A stretch of 38,972 nucleotides of DNA, from contig NZ_ATTQ01000031.1 in NCBI RefSeq assembly GCF_000419765.1, positions 1-38,972 on the forward strand, written 5' to 3'. Origin of the DNA: Rhizobium mongolense USDA 1844. Its GTDB lineage: Bacteria > Pseudomonadota > Alphaproteobacteria > Rhizobiales > Rhizobiaceae. Positions within the stretch are counted from its first letter, which is position 1; each line of letters opens with the position of its first letter. Positions 16,930-25,820 of the stretch are shown in pieces. Under the pieces are notes generated by a model. The model did no database searches. It had not been told where the DNA came from and was given only the letters and a program-made list of their open reading frames with translations. The position numbers were made by a program, and so were the translations under genes.

Positions 16930-18090
16930 TCAGTCGCGGATAGCGACACCTGTCGTCGGATCAAACCAGTGTAGCTTCTCCAGATCGACGGTCAGAGGCA
17001 GGCGCTGGTTTGGAGTTGGTGTCAGGGCCGGAGGAATTCGCGCCACCAGGCGGTTTTTACCCTTGTGCGTGAAGCTGTCCTCTGCGTCGTTCACGTTAAC
17101 CGGCGGGGACGGGATGTCGAAGAAGACGAACGTATCGGCCCCGAGTGCTTCGGCAACTGCAATCTGCTCGTTGAATAGCGCCTCCCGCTCCGGACAAGCC
17201 TGGAACATTTCCGGGCGGATCCCGGCAATGACTTGCCGTCCGGCGTACGCGGACAACGCCGCCCCTGCGGGAACAGGAAATGATATTTCCGCTCCTGTAA
17301 TCGCGCCTCTAAGTGATCCGGCTTCCGCGTTAAGCTCGACGCGCACGAAATTCATTGCTGGTGAGCCGATGAAGCCCGCAACGAAGAGATTGGCCGGCTG
17401 GTCGTAAAGCATCTGAGGTGTGTCGATCTGCTGAAGATTGCTGTCCTGACCATTGAACACCGGTTTCAGCACCGCAACACGGTCGCCCATGGTCATGGCC
17501 TCGACCTGGTCATGGGTCACGTAGAGCGTTGTAGTACCGAGGCGCTGGTTGAGCAGCTTCAGCTCGCCTCGCATTTGGACGCGCAGCTTGGCATCAAGAT
17601 TGGACAGAGGCTCATCCATCAGGAAAGCCATTGGATGGCGAACAATTGCACGCCCCATCGCAACACGCTGGCGCTGGCCGCCGGATAGCGCGCCGGGTTT
17701 GCGCTCGAGATATCGGGTGAGATCGAGCATTTCCGCGGCATCCCGCACCAGTTCATCGATTTTTCTCTTCGGCGTTTTGCGCTGTTGCAATCCGAAAGCC
17801 ATGTTTTCATAGACAGTCATATGGGGATAAAGCGCGTAGTTCTGGAAAACCATGGCGATATCCCGGTCCTGCGGCTCGGTCTCGGTGACATCCGTGTTGT
17901 TCATCAGCAGACGGCCGCTGTTCAGCATTTCGAGGCCCGCCGCCATCCTTAGCAAGGTGGACTTGCCGCAACCCGAGGGGCCGACCAGCACGACGAACTC
18001 TCCGTCCGCGACCGCGAAACTCACATTGGCGACGGCGACGGTTCCGTCCGGAAAGGTCTTGCCGATCCCGTCAAAGGTCATGGACGCCAT
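16930..18090 (-). CDS. Sugar ABC transporter ATP-binding protein (MalK/UgpC type)
   Basis: This 386-residue ATPase energises uptake through the two permeases of the same operon. It has Walker A (GPSGCGKSTLL), the Q-loop region VFQNYALYPHM, the signature LSGGQRQRVAMGRAI, Walker B (AFLMDEPLSNLDA) and the H-loop YVTHDQVEAMTMGDR. The C-terminal 130 residues form the TOBE/regulatory region of the CUT1 subgroup. The start at 18090 has GGAGGAG five bases upstream. An earlier in-frame ATG at 18123 would bury that site. It is the last gene of the operon, downstream of the oxidoreductase, and is followed by a terminator. Confidence 0.95.
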   Translation of the reverse strand: MASMTFDGIGKTFPDGTVAVANVSFAVADGEFVVLVGPSGCGKSTLLRMAAGLEMLNSGRLLMNNTDVTETEPQDRDIAMVFQNYALYPHMTVYENMAFGLQQRKTPKRKIDELVRDAAEMLDLTRYLERKPGALSGGQRQRVAMGRAIVRHPMAFLMDEPLSNLDAKLRVQMRGELKLLNQRLGTTTLYVTHDQVEAMTMGDRVAVLKPVFNGQDSNLQQIDTPQMLYDQPANLFVAGFIGSPAMNFVRVELNAEAGSLRGAITGAEISFPVPAGAALSAYAGRQVIAGIRPEMFQACPEREALFNEQIAVAEALGADTFVFFDIPSPPVNVNDAEDSFTHKGKNRLVARIPPALTPTPNQRLPLTVDLEKLHWFDPTTGVAIRD

Positions 18091-18168
18091 AAATACTCCT
18101 CCGAGCATCAAGAAGCGAGGCAAGCCGTCCTCCTAGGACAGGATGCCCCGCGCGTTTAGGTTCCGGCG

Positions 18169-19194
18169 TTAGCCGATGTTTACGGCCTTGCCGCTGGCGA
18201 CAGATTCCTCAATCGCCGCCAGGATCTTGGTGTTTGCCAGACCGTCCTGCGCATCCGCCAGCAGCGGAGCGCCGCGCACCACGCTATCGACAAAGCGGGC
18301 AATGGACTCGAGCACAAAGCCACCAATACGGGTCTCGCCGGTCGGGGTTATGCCGATGTAATCATTGTATTTCAGTCCGCCTTCCACGATACGGCGCAGG
18401 CCGCCGCTGTGGGTCGGGTCTGCCTGGATCTGGCCCTTTTCGCCGACGAATTCGATCTTGAAATCGACGAGCGAAGGATTGTCACGCGACAGGATCCAGC
18501 TGTTTTCCATGGTCACGACCGTGCCCTTGGAAAACTCGAGGATGGACACATGAAAGTCCTTCGTATCCACGCCGCCGCCAGACAGCGTACCTGAGCGGGC
18601 GACCGAATAAACGCGGACGACTTCGTCTGCGAGAATGAAGCGGAGGACGTCGACCAGATGGCTTCCTAGAAACCAGAGTGCTGAAGATTTCGAAGCCCAA
18701 CTCAGCATTTCGAAGGGAACGAAGGCTGTGTTGGAAAGACGCGCCGTCCCATGTTTTGCGAGACCGATTTGGCCGTCCTGTATCATGTCACGAACCTGCG
18801 CGAGGATGGGATTCACCCGGTTGTGGAAGTCCACCATCAGCTTGCCCTTCGACTTTGCGGCAGCCTCGGCGATTTCTTCAGCTTCGCTTACGGTGGTTGC
18901 AAGCGGCTTTTCGCTCAGCACGTGTTTATCGGCCCTGAGTGCGGCGAGAATGATGGGCGTATGCGTAAAATCAGGTGTCGCAACCGAGATGGCATCGATC
19001 CGATCACTGGAGATCAGCTTCTGGTAATCGGTGAAGGCTTGCGCTGCCCCGAAGCTCTCCTTCATCTTGAGCGCCCTGCCCTCATCCAGGTCGCACACGC
19101 CGACAAGCTCGGTCTCCGGCAAGACATTAAATGTGTGAGCGTGATTGTTGCCCCAAAGACCGGCGCCGATGACGCCCATACGCAGCTTGCTCAT
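18169..19194 (-). CDS. Gfo/Idh/MocA family oxidoreductase
   Basis: This 341-residue NAD(P)-dependent sugar oxidoreductase has the N-terminal Rossmann motif GVIGAGLWGNNHAHTF, the EKPLATT motif that carries the catalytic-site lysine, and the C-terminal alpha/beta domain of the GFO_IDH_MocA_C type. The family acts on cyclic sugars, inositols or amino-sugar derivatives. Its place inside an ABC operon beside an amino-sugar catabolic cluster suggests that it oxidises or epimerises the imported sugar, but the substrate cannot be read from sequence. GGAG lies eight bases before the ATG. It starts 28 bases after the preceding permease. Confidence 0.95.
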   Translation of the reverse strand: MSKLRMGVIGAGLWGNNHAHTFNVLPETELVGVCDLDEGRALKMKESFGAAQAFTDYQKLISSDRIDAISVATPDFTHTPIILAALRADKHVLSEKPLATTVSEAEEIAEAAAKSKGKLMVDFHNRVNPILAQVRDMIQDGQIGLAKHGTARLSNTAFVPFEMLSWASKSSALWFLGSHLVDVLRFILADEVVRVYSVARSGTLSGGGVDTKDFHVSILEFSKGTVVTMENSWILSRDNPSLVDFKIEFVGEKGQIQADPTHSGGLRRIVEGGLKYNDYIGITPTGETRIGGFVLESIARFVDSVVRGAPLLADAQDGLANTKILAAIEESVASGKAVNIG

Positions 19195-19222
19195 TTCATT
19201 ACTCCATTTATAAAGGGGAACG

Positions 19223-20056
19223 TCAGCCCTTCACCGAACCAAAGGTGAGGCCTCGTACGACGTATCGATCGAAAAACAGGAAGATGATCATCGGAGGTAT
19301 CATCGCGAGCACTGCGGCCGCGGCGATGTAGTTCCACGTCACTCCGCTCGTCGCGAAGTAGCCCAGTGTTCCGATCGGAAGGGTGGCGGTCGAGCGCGAG
19401 CTCAGCACCAAGGGAAAGGCGGCATTGTTCCATGCAAAGACGAAGGCAAACATGGAGGTGACAATGATGCCGGGACGAACGATCGGAAGCGTGATCCGCC
19501 ACATGATCGTGTACCAACGGGCGCCGTCGACCCGGGCAGCTTCTTCCAATTCCACTGGTACCTCATCGATGAAGCTCTTCATTAGCCAGACGGAAAACGG
19601 GATCGTCAGCGTCTGCAGAACCAAAACCATGGAAAAGTAGGAACCCTGGAGACCGATGCGCGTGATGAGGACGAAATACGGGATCAAAAACGCGACTGGC
19701 GGGGCCATCAGCAGGCCGAGATACCACAACATGATGTTCTTCTTGCCGCGCAGCTTGAAACGGGACAGAGCGTAGGCAGCAGGAACGGAGAAGGGAAGAT
19801 TGAGCAATACCGCCCCGATGGCCACGATGAGACTATTCACCAGTTGCGGCGCGTTAGTACCGGGATCGACCAGTATATGCCGGAACGCATCGAGATTGGG
19901 CTCGAACGAGAGTTGCGGCGGCGTTGTGAATGCCGTCTCCGACGGGCGGATCGCAAGAGCGATGAACCACAGGATTGGCCCGACAAAGATTGCCAGGAAA
20001 AGGAGGCCGGCGGCGTAGGTGAGTGCTGTGTTGAAGTTTGTGTGGCGACCGGACAT
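19223..20056 (-). CDS. Sugar ABC transporter permease (MalG type)
   Basis: This 277-residue inner-membrane permease of the CUT1 class has six hydrophobic segments. The first (LTYAAGLLFLAIFVGPILWF) follows a short cytosolic N-terminus. The EAA loop that contacts the ATPase is EEAARVDGARWYTIMWRITL, followed by PIVRPG. The start at 20056 is supported by AGGAGG. It begins one base after the stop of the upstream permease, so translation is coupled. The two permeases, the binding protein and the ATPase form a complete importer. Confidence 0.95.
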   Translation of the reverse strand: MSGRHTNFNTALTYAAGLLFLAIFVGPILWFIALAIRPSETAFTTPPQLSFEPNLDAFRHILVDPGTNAPQLVNSLIVAIGAVLLNLPFSVPAAYALSRFKLRGKKNIMLWYLGLLMAPPVAFLIPYFVLITRIGLQGSYFSMVLVLQTLTIPFSVWLMKSFIDEVPVELEEAARVDGARWYTIMWRITLPIVRPGIIVTSMFAFVFAWNNAAFPLVLSSRSTATLPIGTLGYFATSGVTWNYIAAAAVLAMIPPMIIFLFFDRYVVRGLTFGSVKG

Positions 20057-20057
20057 G

Positions 20058-20987
20058 TTACCACTCCTCCTTTCGGAACGCGAAGAACACGTAGAGGGCA
20101 ACGATGATGTTGACGATCAGCACGGTGATCCACGTCATTGCGCTGACAAGACCAATGTTGAAGTTCACAAGACCCTGCTCGTAGAGCGAATAACCGAGGG
20201 TGCGGGTGGAGGTGCCAGGCCCGCCGCGGGTGAGCACAAGCACAGTGTCGAAGGTGTTGAAAATCTGCATGAAGCGCAGCATGACGATGATGATCGCCGT
20301 GCGCTTGATCAGCGGCAGCTTGATCCGCATCAGGATCGTCCACGCAGACGCGCGATCCAGTCGTGCGGCCTCCAAAATCTCGTCGGGAACTGCCAGCAGG
20401 CTCGCATAGAGCACGATCGCGAAGAAAGGCGTCCATTGCCAGATATCGACGAATAGGATGGCGGCGAGCGCTGTCGATGGCGAGCCGAGAATTCCTTCCG
20501 CGGGAACGGGGAGCCAGAGCGACTGCATGATCCAGCTCAAGAGCCCGCCACCAGGGTCGTAGAGATAGCGGAACAGGAAGCCGACGACTATCGGTGCGAT
20601 CGTGGTGGGCAGGATCAGCAGGGCACGCACGACATTCATGCCCGGCAAAGCCTTGAGCAGGATGAGCGCAATCGCCAGACCAAACGCGAATTCAATTGCT
20701 GTGCCCAAGACTGAGAGGATCAGCGTATTGGTGAGCGCCGCGCGAAAGTCGAAGGCGTTGAAGGCCTGCACGTAATTCTCGAAGCCAACGAATTGCAGCG
20801 GCTCCGGTCCGATTTGCAGATTCCAGAAGTAGAAGCTCGATCTTAATGCAAACAATAAAGGGTAGGCGATCAGAGCGAGCAGCATCACGACCGAAGGCGC
20901 AATCAGCAAGTAAGGCAGGTTTCGTCGAATAATGCCCTTCCGGCCAGGCCCGAGGGCCCGCGGACAGCGAACAATTATAGCATGCAT
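20058..20987 (-). CDS. Sugar ABC transporter permease (MalF/UgpA type)
   Basis: This 309-residue permease is the MalF-side partner of the downstream MalG-type gene. The first membrane segment is YLLIAPSVVMLLALIAYPLL. The EAA loop reads EAARLDRASAWTILMRIKLP. The usual glycine after the aspartate is arginine here, which is uncommon. The start is less certain, as no strong ribosome binding site precedes 20987. A perfect 9-bp hairpin lies between the binding-protein gene and this one, which may lower permease expression relative to the binding protein. Confidence 0.93.
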   Translation of the reverse strand: MHAIIVRCPRALGPGRKGIIRRNLPYLLIAPSVVMLLALIAYPLLFALRSSFYFWNLQIGPEPLQFVGFENYVQAFNAFDFRAALTNTLILSVLGTAIEFAFGLAIALILLKALPGMNVVRALLILPTTIAPIVVGFLFRYLYDPGGGLLSWIMQSLWLPVPAEGILGSPSTALAAILFVDIWQWTPFFAIVLYASLLAVPDEILEAARLDRASAWTILMRIKLPLIKRTAIIIVMLRFMQIFNTFDTVLVLTRGGPGTSTRTLGYSLYEQGLVNFNIGLVSAMTWITVLIVNIIVALYVFFAFRKEEW

Positions 20988-21015
20988 TGCCAGATCCAGT
21001 TCTTCTTCAGTCGTT

Positions 21016-21041
21016 TTGCCGGCGCGATCGCTGCCGCGCCG
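21016..21041 (-). promoter_or_regulatory. Intercistronic hairpin after the binding-protein gene
   Basis: GCCGGCGCG (21016-21024) and CGCGCCGGC (21033-21041) form a perfect 9-bp stem with an 8-base loop. There is no T-run, so it is more likely an mRNA stabiliser or partial attenuator than a terminator. Such hairpins commonly follow binding-protein genes in ABC operons. Confidence 0.7.
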
Positions 21042-21058
21042 GCTCGAGGAGAACTCTA

Positions 21059-22513
21059 TTACTTCTTGGCGATCAGGGCCTTGGCCCCGTCAAGAGTGTC
21101 AGCGAAGCTTTCCTTCTGGTGAGGGATCATGAGATTGCCCTTCAGGATGCTCTCAAACAGGCTGTTGGCGCGCTCAAGGCCCGTCTTCGGCTCTTCGCTG
21201 CCGGTCAGGAGCTGGTTCAACGTGAGGCCCAGCACGCTTTCGATGGCAGTGTAGCCCGGAACAGGTGGGCGTGTGACCTTGCCGTTGCCCTGCTTCATCA
21301 TTGCGTACTGAACATCGAGGTACGGATAGATTGCCTTAACGTCCTCATCCTCATAGAGCGAAGCACGCGCGAAGTCCGAGAACTGGTAGTTGAGGTCCGG
21401 CCAAAGAGCCATTTTCTTCTGAGTGGCCTTCGATGTTGCCCACTTGATGAAGGCGTAGCCGGCCTCTTGCTTTTCGGAGCTGGAAGGGATGCCGAGGCTC
21501 CAACCGCCGAGGCTGATCGTCTGAGGTACGCCCTCAGCTTTCGGCAACGCAGCCGTTGCATATTTCTCCATGACCTCCGACTTCTTGCCGGTCATGTAAC
21601 CGGCGTTTTTGATCAGATAGAAGTATGGGGTCCACCAGTAGAACATGCCGATATCGCCCTTGGCAAAGCGGGTGCCGGCGTCGAACCAAACGTAGTTGAT
21701 CGCCTCGGGCGGAGACAGCTTGTAGAGTTGTCTGTAGATTTCGACAGACTTTATCCATGCCGGGCTCGTCAGTTGCGGAGAAAAATCCCACGGGGCGGTC
21801 GGGAACGATTTGAACCAGCTTGCGCCGTGGCTCGCTGAAACCTGCGTAAACATGTGCACGATCGGCGACGGCTGCGAGCCGCAAACAACGGTAGGAAAGA
21901 GCGGCTTGCCCCCGAATGACTTGCCTTGCATCGACTTCAGAATTTCGACGTATTTCGTCCAGGTCCAGTCTTCCGACGTCTCGTTCGGAGGCGCGGCAAT
22001 GCCCAAGTCATTGAAGATGTCCTTGCGGTACATCACGCCCTGCGCATAGGCCGCGACTGGCAGCGTGCCGACCTGGCCGCGCCACATGTTCGAGGAGTAC
22101 AGAACCTCGGGAATGAAGTCGGAGAGGTCAAACTCGCTGTCCTTGGCAATCAAATCGTTCAGCGAGATGATCCAGCCATTGTCGAGATATTGCCCAAGCC
22201 ACATCTGGTCGACGACGATGACATCGGCATCTGAGGTTTTGGCGACAAAAGCAGAGACGAGGCGCGACTGTAGGGCGTCATAGGAGAGGCTCTCCAATTC
22301 CACCTTGATGCCGGTTTCTTTCTCGTATTCCGGGAGCATCGCCTTCATCGAAAAGAAGAAAGGGTCTTCAACGGACAGGACGCGCACCGTATTCGCGTCT
22401 TGCGCAGCGGCGCGGCGTGGCACGGCCAAAGAACCCGCCCCAGCTACAAGAGCTGCGACGGAAGCGCTCTTCAGCAGGTCCCGGCGCGACATATTTCCAA
22501 TATCGATGGTCAT
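21059..22513 (-). CDS. Extracellular sugar-binding protein, Tat-exported
   Basis: This is a 484-residue family 1 solute-binding protein, the first gene of the ABC operon. The N-terminus has a twin-arginine signal (MSRRDLLKSASVAALVAGAG, cleavage probably after AAA-Q), so it is folded before export to the periplasm. The mature part begins NTVRVLSVEDPFFFSM, and the typical PEYEKETGIKVELE strand follows. The start is backed by GAGGAGG six bases upstream. The ligand is probably an amino sugar or its oligomer, judged from the neighbouring kinase, SIS and nagA-like genes. That is an inference. Confidence 0.95.
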   Translation of the reverse strand: MTIDIGNMSRRDLLKSASVAALVAGAGSLAVPRRAAAQDANTVRVLSVEDPFFFSMKAMLPEYEKETGIKVELESLSYDALQSRLVSAFVAKTSDADVIVVDQMWLGQYLDNGWIISLNDLIAKDSEFDLSDFIPEVLYSSNMWRGQVGTLPVAAYAQGVMYRKDIFNDLGIAAPPNETSEDWTWTKYVEILKSMQGKSFGGKPLFPTVVCGSQPSPIVHMFTQVSASHGASWFKSFPTAPWDFSPQLTSPAWIKSVEIYRQLYKLSPPEAINYVWFDAGTRFAKGDIGMFYWWTPYFYLIKNAGYMTGKKSEVMEKYATAALPKAEGVPQTISLGGWSLGIPSSSEKQEAGYAFIKWATSKATQKKMALWPDLNYQFSDFARASLYEDEDVKAIYPYLDVQYAMMKQGNGKVTRPPVPGYTAIESVLGLTLNQLLTGSEEPKTGLERANSLFESILKGNLMIPHQKESFADTLDGAKALIAKK

Positions 22514-22795
22514 AAGAGCCTCCTCAGTTGCATGTAATCCTATCCCGGTCCTTCAGCGGAGCCGTGGGCTTCCGCTATTGAAACTGAGATAGTTACCCCT
22601 AATTTGCTTTTGTCAGCAGTTAGTTTGTACCTCGCACAAACTTATGATACTTGTCAAGAAGATGCCGCAAAGAAATTCGCAGACTGATTGCAGGCGTCAC
22701 GACTCGGCCTGTTTGCGTTGTTGTAGAGACCCAGTGCTGTCTAGTCGATCGCGAGTGTAGAGAGTACAAAGAATCCAGCAAATCGGAGATGCAAA
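22514..22795. promoter_or_regulatory. Divergent control region with a candidate operator
   Basis: These 282 bases lie between the ABC operon and the ROK regulator. AGTTTGT (22622-22628) and ACAAACT (22636-22642) form a perfect 7-bp inverted repeat with a 7-base spacer, the size expected for a dimeric repressor site. On the minus strand a consensus TTGACA (22657-22652) lies just upstream, so the repeat would fall over the -10 region of the ABC promoter. No convincing -10 box is visible. Binding by the adjacent ROK protein is inferred. Confidence 0.45.
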
Positions 22796-24055
22796 TTGAA
22801 ATTTGAGAGTCAGCCGTCCTATTCATTGGGCCATCGCACACCTGCGAGGAGGGAAGCCGCAGCTAGCGAGATTGGTGCCAATGTGACGCTTGTCTCGCAA
22901 TCAGCGCTTGGCGCGATCAACCGCGGTCGGGTGCTGCAAGCTTTGTATGATAATGGCCCCAAAAGCCGAGCGGATCTCGCGCGGCTTGCTGGCGTCAACC
23001 GGACAACGATAACCGGCATCGTCCAGCCGATGATCGAGGAACAGCTTCTCGTAGAAGGGGATGCGGCGCCCTCTGATGTCAAAGGCGGCAAGCCTGCCCG
23101 TCCGCTTTATTTCAATCCCGATGCCCCGATGCTCGGAGCGGTACTCCTCCTGCCCGGCACGATACAGGCGTGCCTTGTGGCACTGACCGGGGAGATCAGA
23201 GCCGTTACGAAAGCTGAGTTCGACCCGTTTGGCGACAGGCAAGCGTTCATCGCGACTCTAACGAAAACGCTCACCTCCACGCTGTCTCATGCCCATCAGG
23301 CGCCGTTCGGGATCGGCGTTGCCTCGGGTGGAATGATCGACAGTGACAACGGCGTGATCCTCGCTGTCAACCTTGCGCCTGTACTGACAGGACTTCCCCT
23401 CGTGAACATATTGCAGGAACACTTCTCGCTTCCAGTCGTCATCGATCATCACCCGCGTGCCTTGCTTGTTGGGGACCGATGGTTTGGGCCCGGGCGTGGC
23501 CAACAGAACTTTGCGGCGATCTACACCGGGGAGGTTCTTGGCGGAGCCTTCTTCATTGATGGCAAAGTCTACCGTGGACTTGCCGGTTCCGGCGGCGAAC
23601 TTGGCCACACCGTGGTTCAAATCGATGGCGAGATCTGCAACTGCGGTAAACATGGCTGCTGGGAAACAGTGGCCGCCCTGCCCTGGCTGCGAAAGGAGGC
23701 TGCCCGCCTGGGTTTGCCGCAACCGGGTAGCATCACGTGCGCTCGTCTTGTCAAAGAAGCAGAAGACGGATCGAAAGCGGCCGACGCGCTCCTCGATCGC
23801 TACACACGCAATGTGGCATTCGGCATCGTCAACCTGCAGCAAACGTTGTTCCTTAACTCCTACGTCCTCCATGGAGATGTTGCGGGCGGCGGGGCAAAGG
23901 CCGCCGAGCGCGTGAGGCAGCACGTCGAGCGGCTGGTGGTGAAGAGACCAAGCCAGGAGATCTCCATCACGGTGAACGGTATTGGCGAGGGCCACACGGC
24001 ATTGCGCGGAGCCGCTGGTTTGGTGTTATCGAGCCACTTGAAGGTGGTGATTTAG
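22796..24055 (+). CDS. ROK family transcriptional regulator (NagC/XylR type)
   Basis: This 419-residue protein has an N-terminal winged helix (SRADLARLAGVNRTTITGIV, about 60-80) and a C-terminal ROK sugar-kinase-like domain. The zinc motif is CNCGKHGCWE, and the preceding GGELGHTVV is the conserved ROK stretch. Such regulators bind a sugar or sugar phosphate and control divergent transport operons. A TTG start at 22796 is used because GGAG lies eight bases upstream and no in-frame ATG precedes the helix-turn-helix. It diverges from the ABC operon and is the likely repressor or activator of that operon. Confidence 0.93.
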   Translation: MKFESQPSYSLGHRTPARREAAASEIGANVTLVSQSALGAINRGRVLQALYDNGPKSRADLARLAGVNRTTITGIVQPMIEEQLLVEGDAAPSDVKGGKPARPLYFNPDAPMLGAVLLLPGTIQACLVALTGEIRAVTKAEFDPFGDRQAFIATLTKTLTSTLSHAHQAPFGIGVASGGMIDSDNGVILAVNLAPVLTGLPLVNILQEHFSLPVVIDHHPRALLVGDRWFGPGRGQQNFAAIYTGEVLGGAFFIDGKVYRGLAGSGGELGHTVVQIDGEICNCGKHGCWETVAALPWLRKEAARLGLPQPGSITCARLVKEAEDGSKAADALLDRYTRNVAFGIVNLQQTLFLNSYVLHGDVAGGGAKAAERVRQHVERLVVKRPSQEISITVNGIGEGHTALRGAAGLVLSSHLKVVI

Positions 24056-24277
24056 GGCGATCGATCGATGTGTGGGCTCGGGCCGTAAGCAAGAGCGCGT
24101 CGCGGTCGTCAGCGGTCGCCAATCCAGATACCCAAGCGGTTTACAGCTAGATGGACGACAGTGGCATTGGCCGGCCCCACGGGATGAGAACGTAAGCTCG
24201 TGGCGTCGTTGCCGTGACGACGAGACGGAGCACGAGCCCCCGCCTCGCCGGTCACTGGCGAAGAAACAAGCGTCCGC

Positions 24278-24760
24278 TCAGCGGTTGGGCGTGAATGGCA
24301 GGAAGCCGACGAAGCCGGTGATTGTCCATGCACCATCGCCCTTCGTGCAAAAGAAAACGGACTGCCAGTTCAGTTTTTGTGAGCCACCTTCCGCAAGGGC
24401 TATCGCATCATCGAAAGTCTTTCTTGCAGTGGCCGTGTGCCCTTCCACACGAATGTCCAGCATATTGGTCGCGCGGAAGAGAGCATCTCTCCGGTCCTCG
24501 GCATATCGGGTGGAGGCGGAGCGCCGGGCATCTTCCAGCCACGCATCACGATAGGCTTCGACCGTTGGAAACCGGACCTCCCAGACTGCAGGATCAAGCG
24601 ATCCTTTGGCATCCACTCCGCAAAAGCCGTCAAACTTGAAGGAAGGGGAAAAGATCGACCAGTCCTGCGCGACGAAACCATTGACATCTTTGCGCACAAG
24701 CATTTCCCAAATGGCATGTCGGTCAGTGCCTACGGGAAAGGGATTTACATCGAAAGGCAT
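24278..24760 (-). CDS. NTF2-like/SnoaL-fold protein
   Basis: This 160-residue protein has an NTF2-like cone fold pattern. The N-terminal helices are DRHAIWEMLVRKDVNGFVAQ. A strand pair surrounds FKFDGFCGVDA. The C-terminal strands are LNWQSVFFCTKG and WTITGFVGFLPF. The family covers small-molecule isomerases, hydrolases and ligand-binding proteins, and the exact function is not predictable. AAGGAA lies eight bases before the ATG. It is on the opposite strand to the ROK and kinase genes and diverges from the latter, so it may be an accessory sugar enzyme or an unrelated passenger. Confidence 0.75.
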   Translation of the reverse strand: MPFDVNPFPVGTDRHAIWEMLVRKDVNGFVAQDWSIFSPSFKFDGFCGVDAKGSLDPAVWEVRFPTVEAYRDAWLEDARRSASTRYAEDRRDALFRATNMLDIRVEGHTATARKTFDDAIALAEGGSQKLNWQSVFFCTKGDGAWTITGFVGFLPFTPNR

Positions 24761-24935
24761 GAGAAACGTTCCTTGAGTTGAGGTCTACCCGCCGCTCTTT
24801 AACCGGTTCCCGATTGACATTCCAGTATGTTTGTGCGACGCACGCACGAATAGGAAACGAGGAGCGAGCGCAGTCGGAGTGCGAAGGCAGGAGCCGTTGC
24901 CGCTGAAGGACTATGCGCTCAGAAGAAGTGGGACC

Positions 24936-25820
24936 ATGACGATCTACCTGGTTGGAATCGACGGCGGAGGTACGAGCTGTCGCGCGGCAGTTGCAGGTCC
25001 AGACGGTCGTATTCTCGCGCGCGGCCAATCCGGTCCAGCCAACATTCTCTCCGATCCGGATACGGCGCTTGAGAATATTGCCGGTGCGACACGCGTCGCT
25101 TTCAACGAGGCAGGTCTCGATCCTGACGGTATTGCATCAGCGCGTGCGGTTCTCGGGGTCGCTGGTCACAATGTCGGTAAAGCCGTTCACCACGTGAAGC
25201 AGCGGTTGCCTTTTGCCGAAGCCGACATCGAGTCCGACGGGCTGATCGCGCTTCAGGGTGCGCTCGGCGACAAGGACGGGATCGTCGCCATTTTGGGAAC
25301 TGGCACGATCTACATCTCACGCCACCGCGAAAAGGTGACCTATACGGGCGGGTGGGGCTTCACTGTCGGCGACCTTGGCAGTGGTGCCCGCATTGGACAT
25401 GCACTTCTGCAAGAAAGCTTGCTGGCCTATGATGGCATCCACGACGTCTCCCCATTGATCTCTTCCGTTCTTACGGAATTCAACAACGATCCGCGGGAGC
25501 TTGTCGAGTTTGCGCGGCAGGCAAAACCCGGCGCATTCGGTCGCTATGCGCCGCGGGTGTTCGAGTTCGGTGAGCGAGGCGATGCCGTTGCGGCGCGTCT
25601 GTTGAAAGATGCCGCTATTTCTGTTGACGAGGCGCTCGACCTTTTGGTCGCGCGAGGAACGAAGAAGATTTGCCTGCTTGGCGGTTTGGGGCCTTTCTAT
25701 CCTTCCTGGATCGCCTCCCGGCATCAAGAGCTTCTGGCTAAGCCCGAGGGCGATGCACTTACCGGGGCTGTGGCACTCGCGCTCGCTCGCTTCGGGCGTC
25801 GCCAGGAGGCGATCGCATGA
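24936..25820 (+). CDS. N-acetylglucosamine-kinase-like ATPase (BadF/BadG family)
   Basis: This 294-residue sugar kinase of the ASKHA fold belongs to the BadF/BadG/BcrA/BcrD and NAGK group. Phosphate-1 motif GIDGGGTSCRA lies at residues 7-17. The later GTGTIYISR and VGDLGSGARIG motifs complete the nucleotide site. It would phosphorylate N-acetylglucosamine or a related amino sugar after uptake. The ATG at 24936 begins the conserved strand, and upstream sequence in this frame is unconserved. Its stop overlaps the GntR start (ATGA), so the two are coupled, and the SIS gene follows. Confidence 0.9.
   Translation: MTIYLVGIDGGGTSCRAAVAGPDGRILARGQSGPANILSDPDTALENIAGATRVAFNEAGLDPDGIASARAVLGVAGHNVGKAVHHVKQRLPFAEADIESDGLIALQGALGDKDGIVAILGTGTIYISRHREKVTYTGGWGFTVGDLGSGARIGHALLQESLLAYDGIHDVSPLISSVLTEFNNDPRELVEFARQAKPGAFGRYAPRVFEFGERGDAVAARLLKDAAISVDEALDLLVARGTKKICLLGGLGPFYPSWIASRHQELLAKPEGDALTGAVALALARFGRRQEAIA

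Noticed and set aside
24814..24842. TTGACA upstream of the GlcNAc-kinase-like gene as a promoter.
   Set aside because: No acceptable -10 box lies at 16-18 bases spacing.
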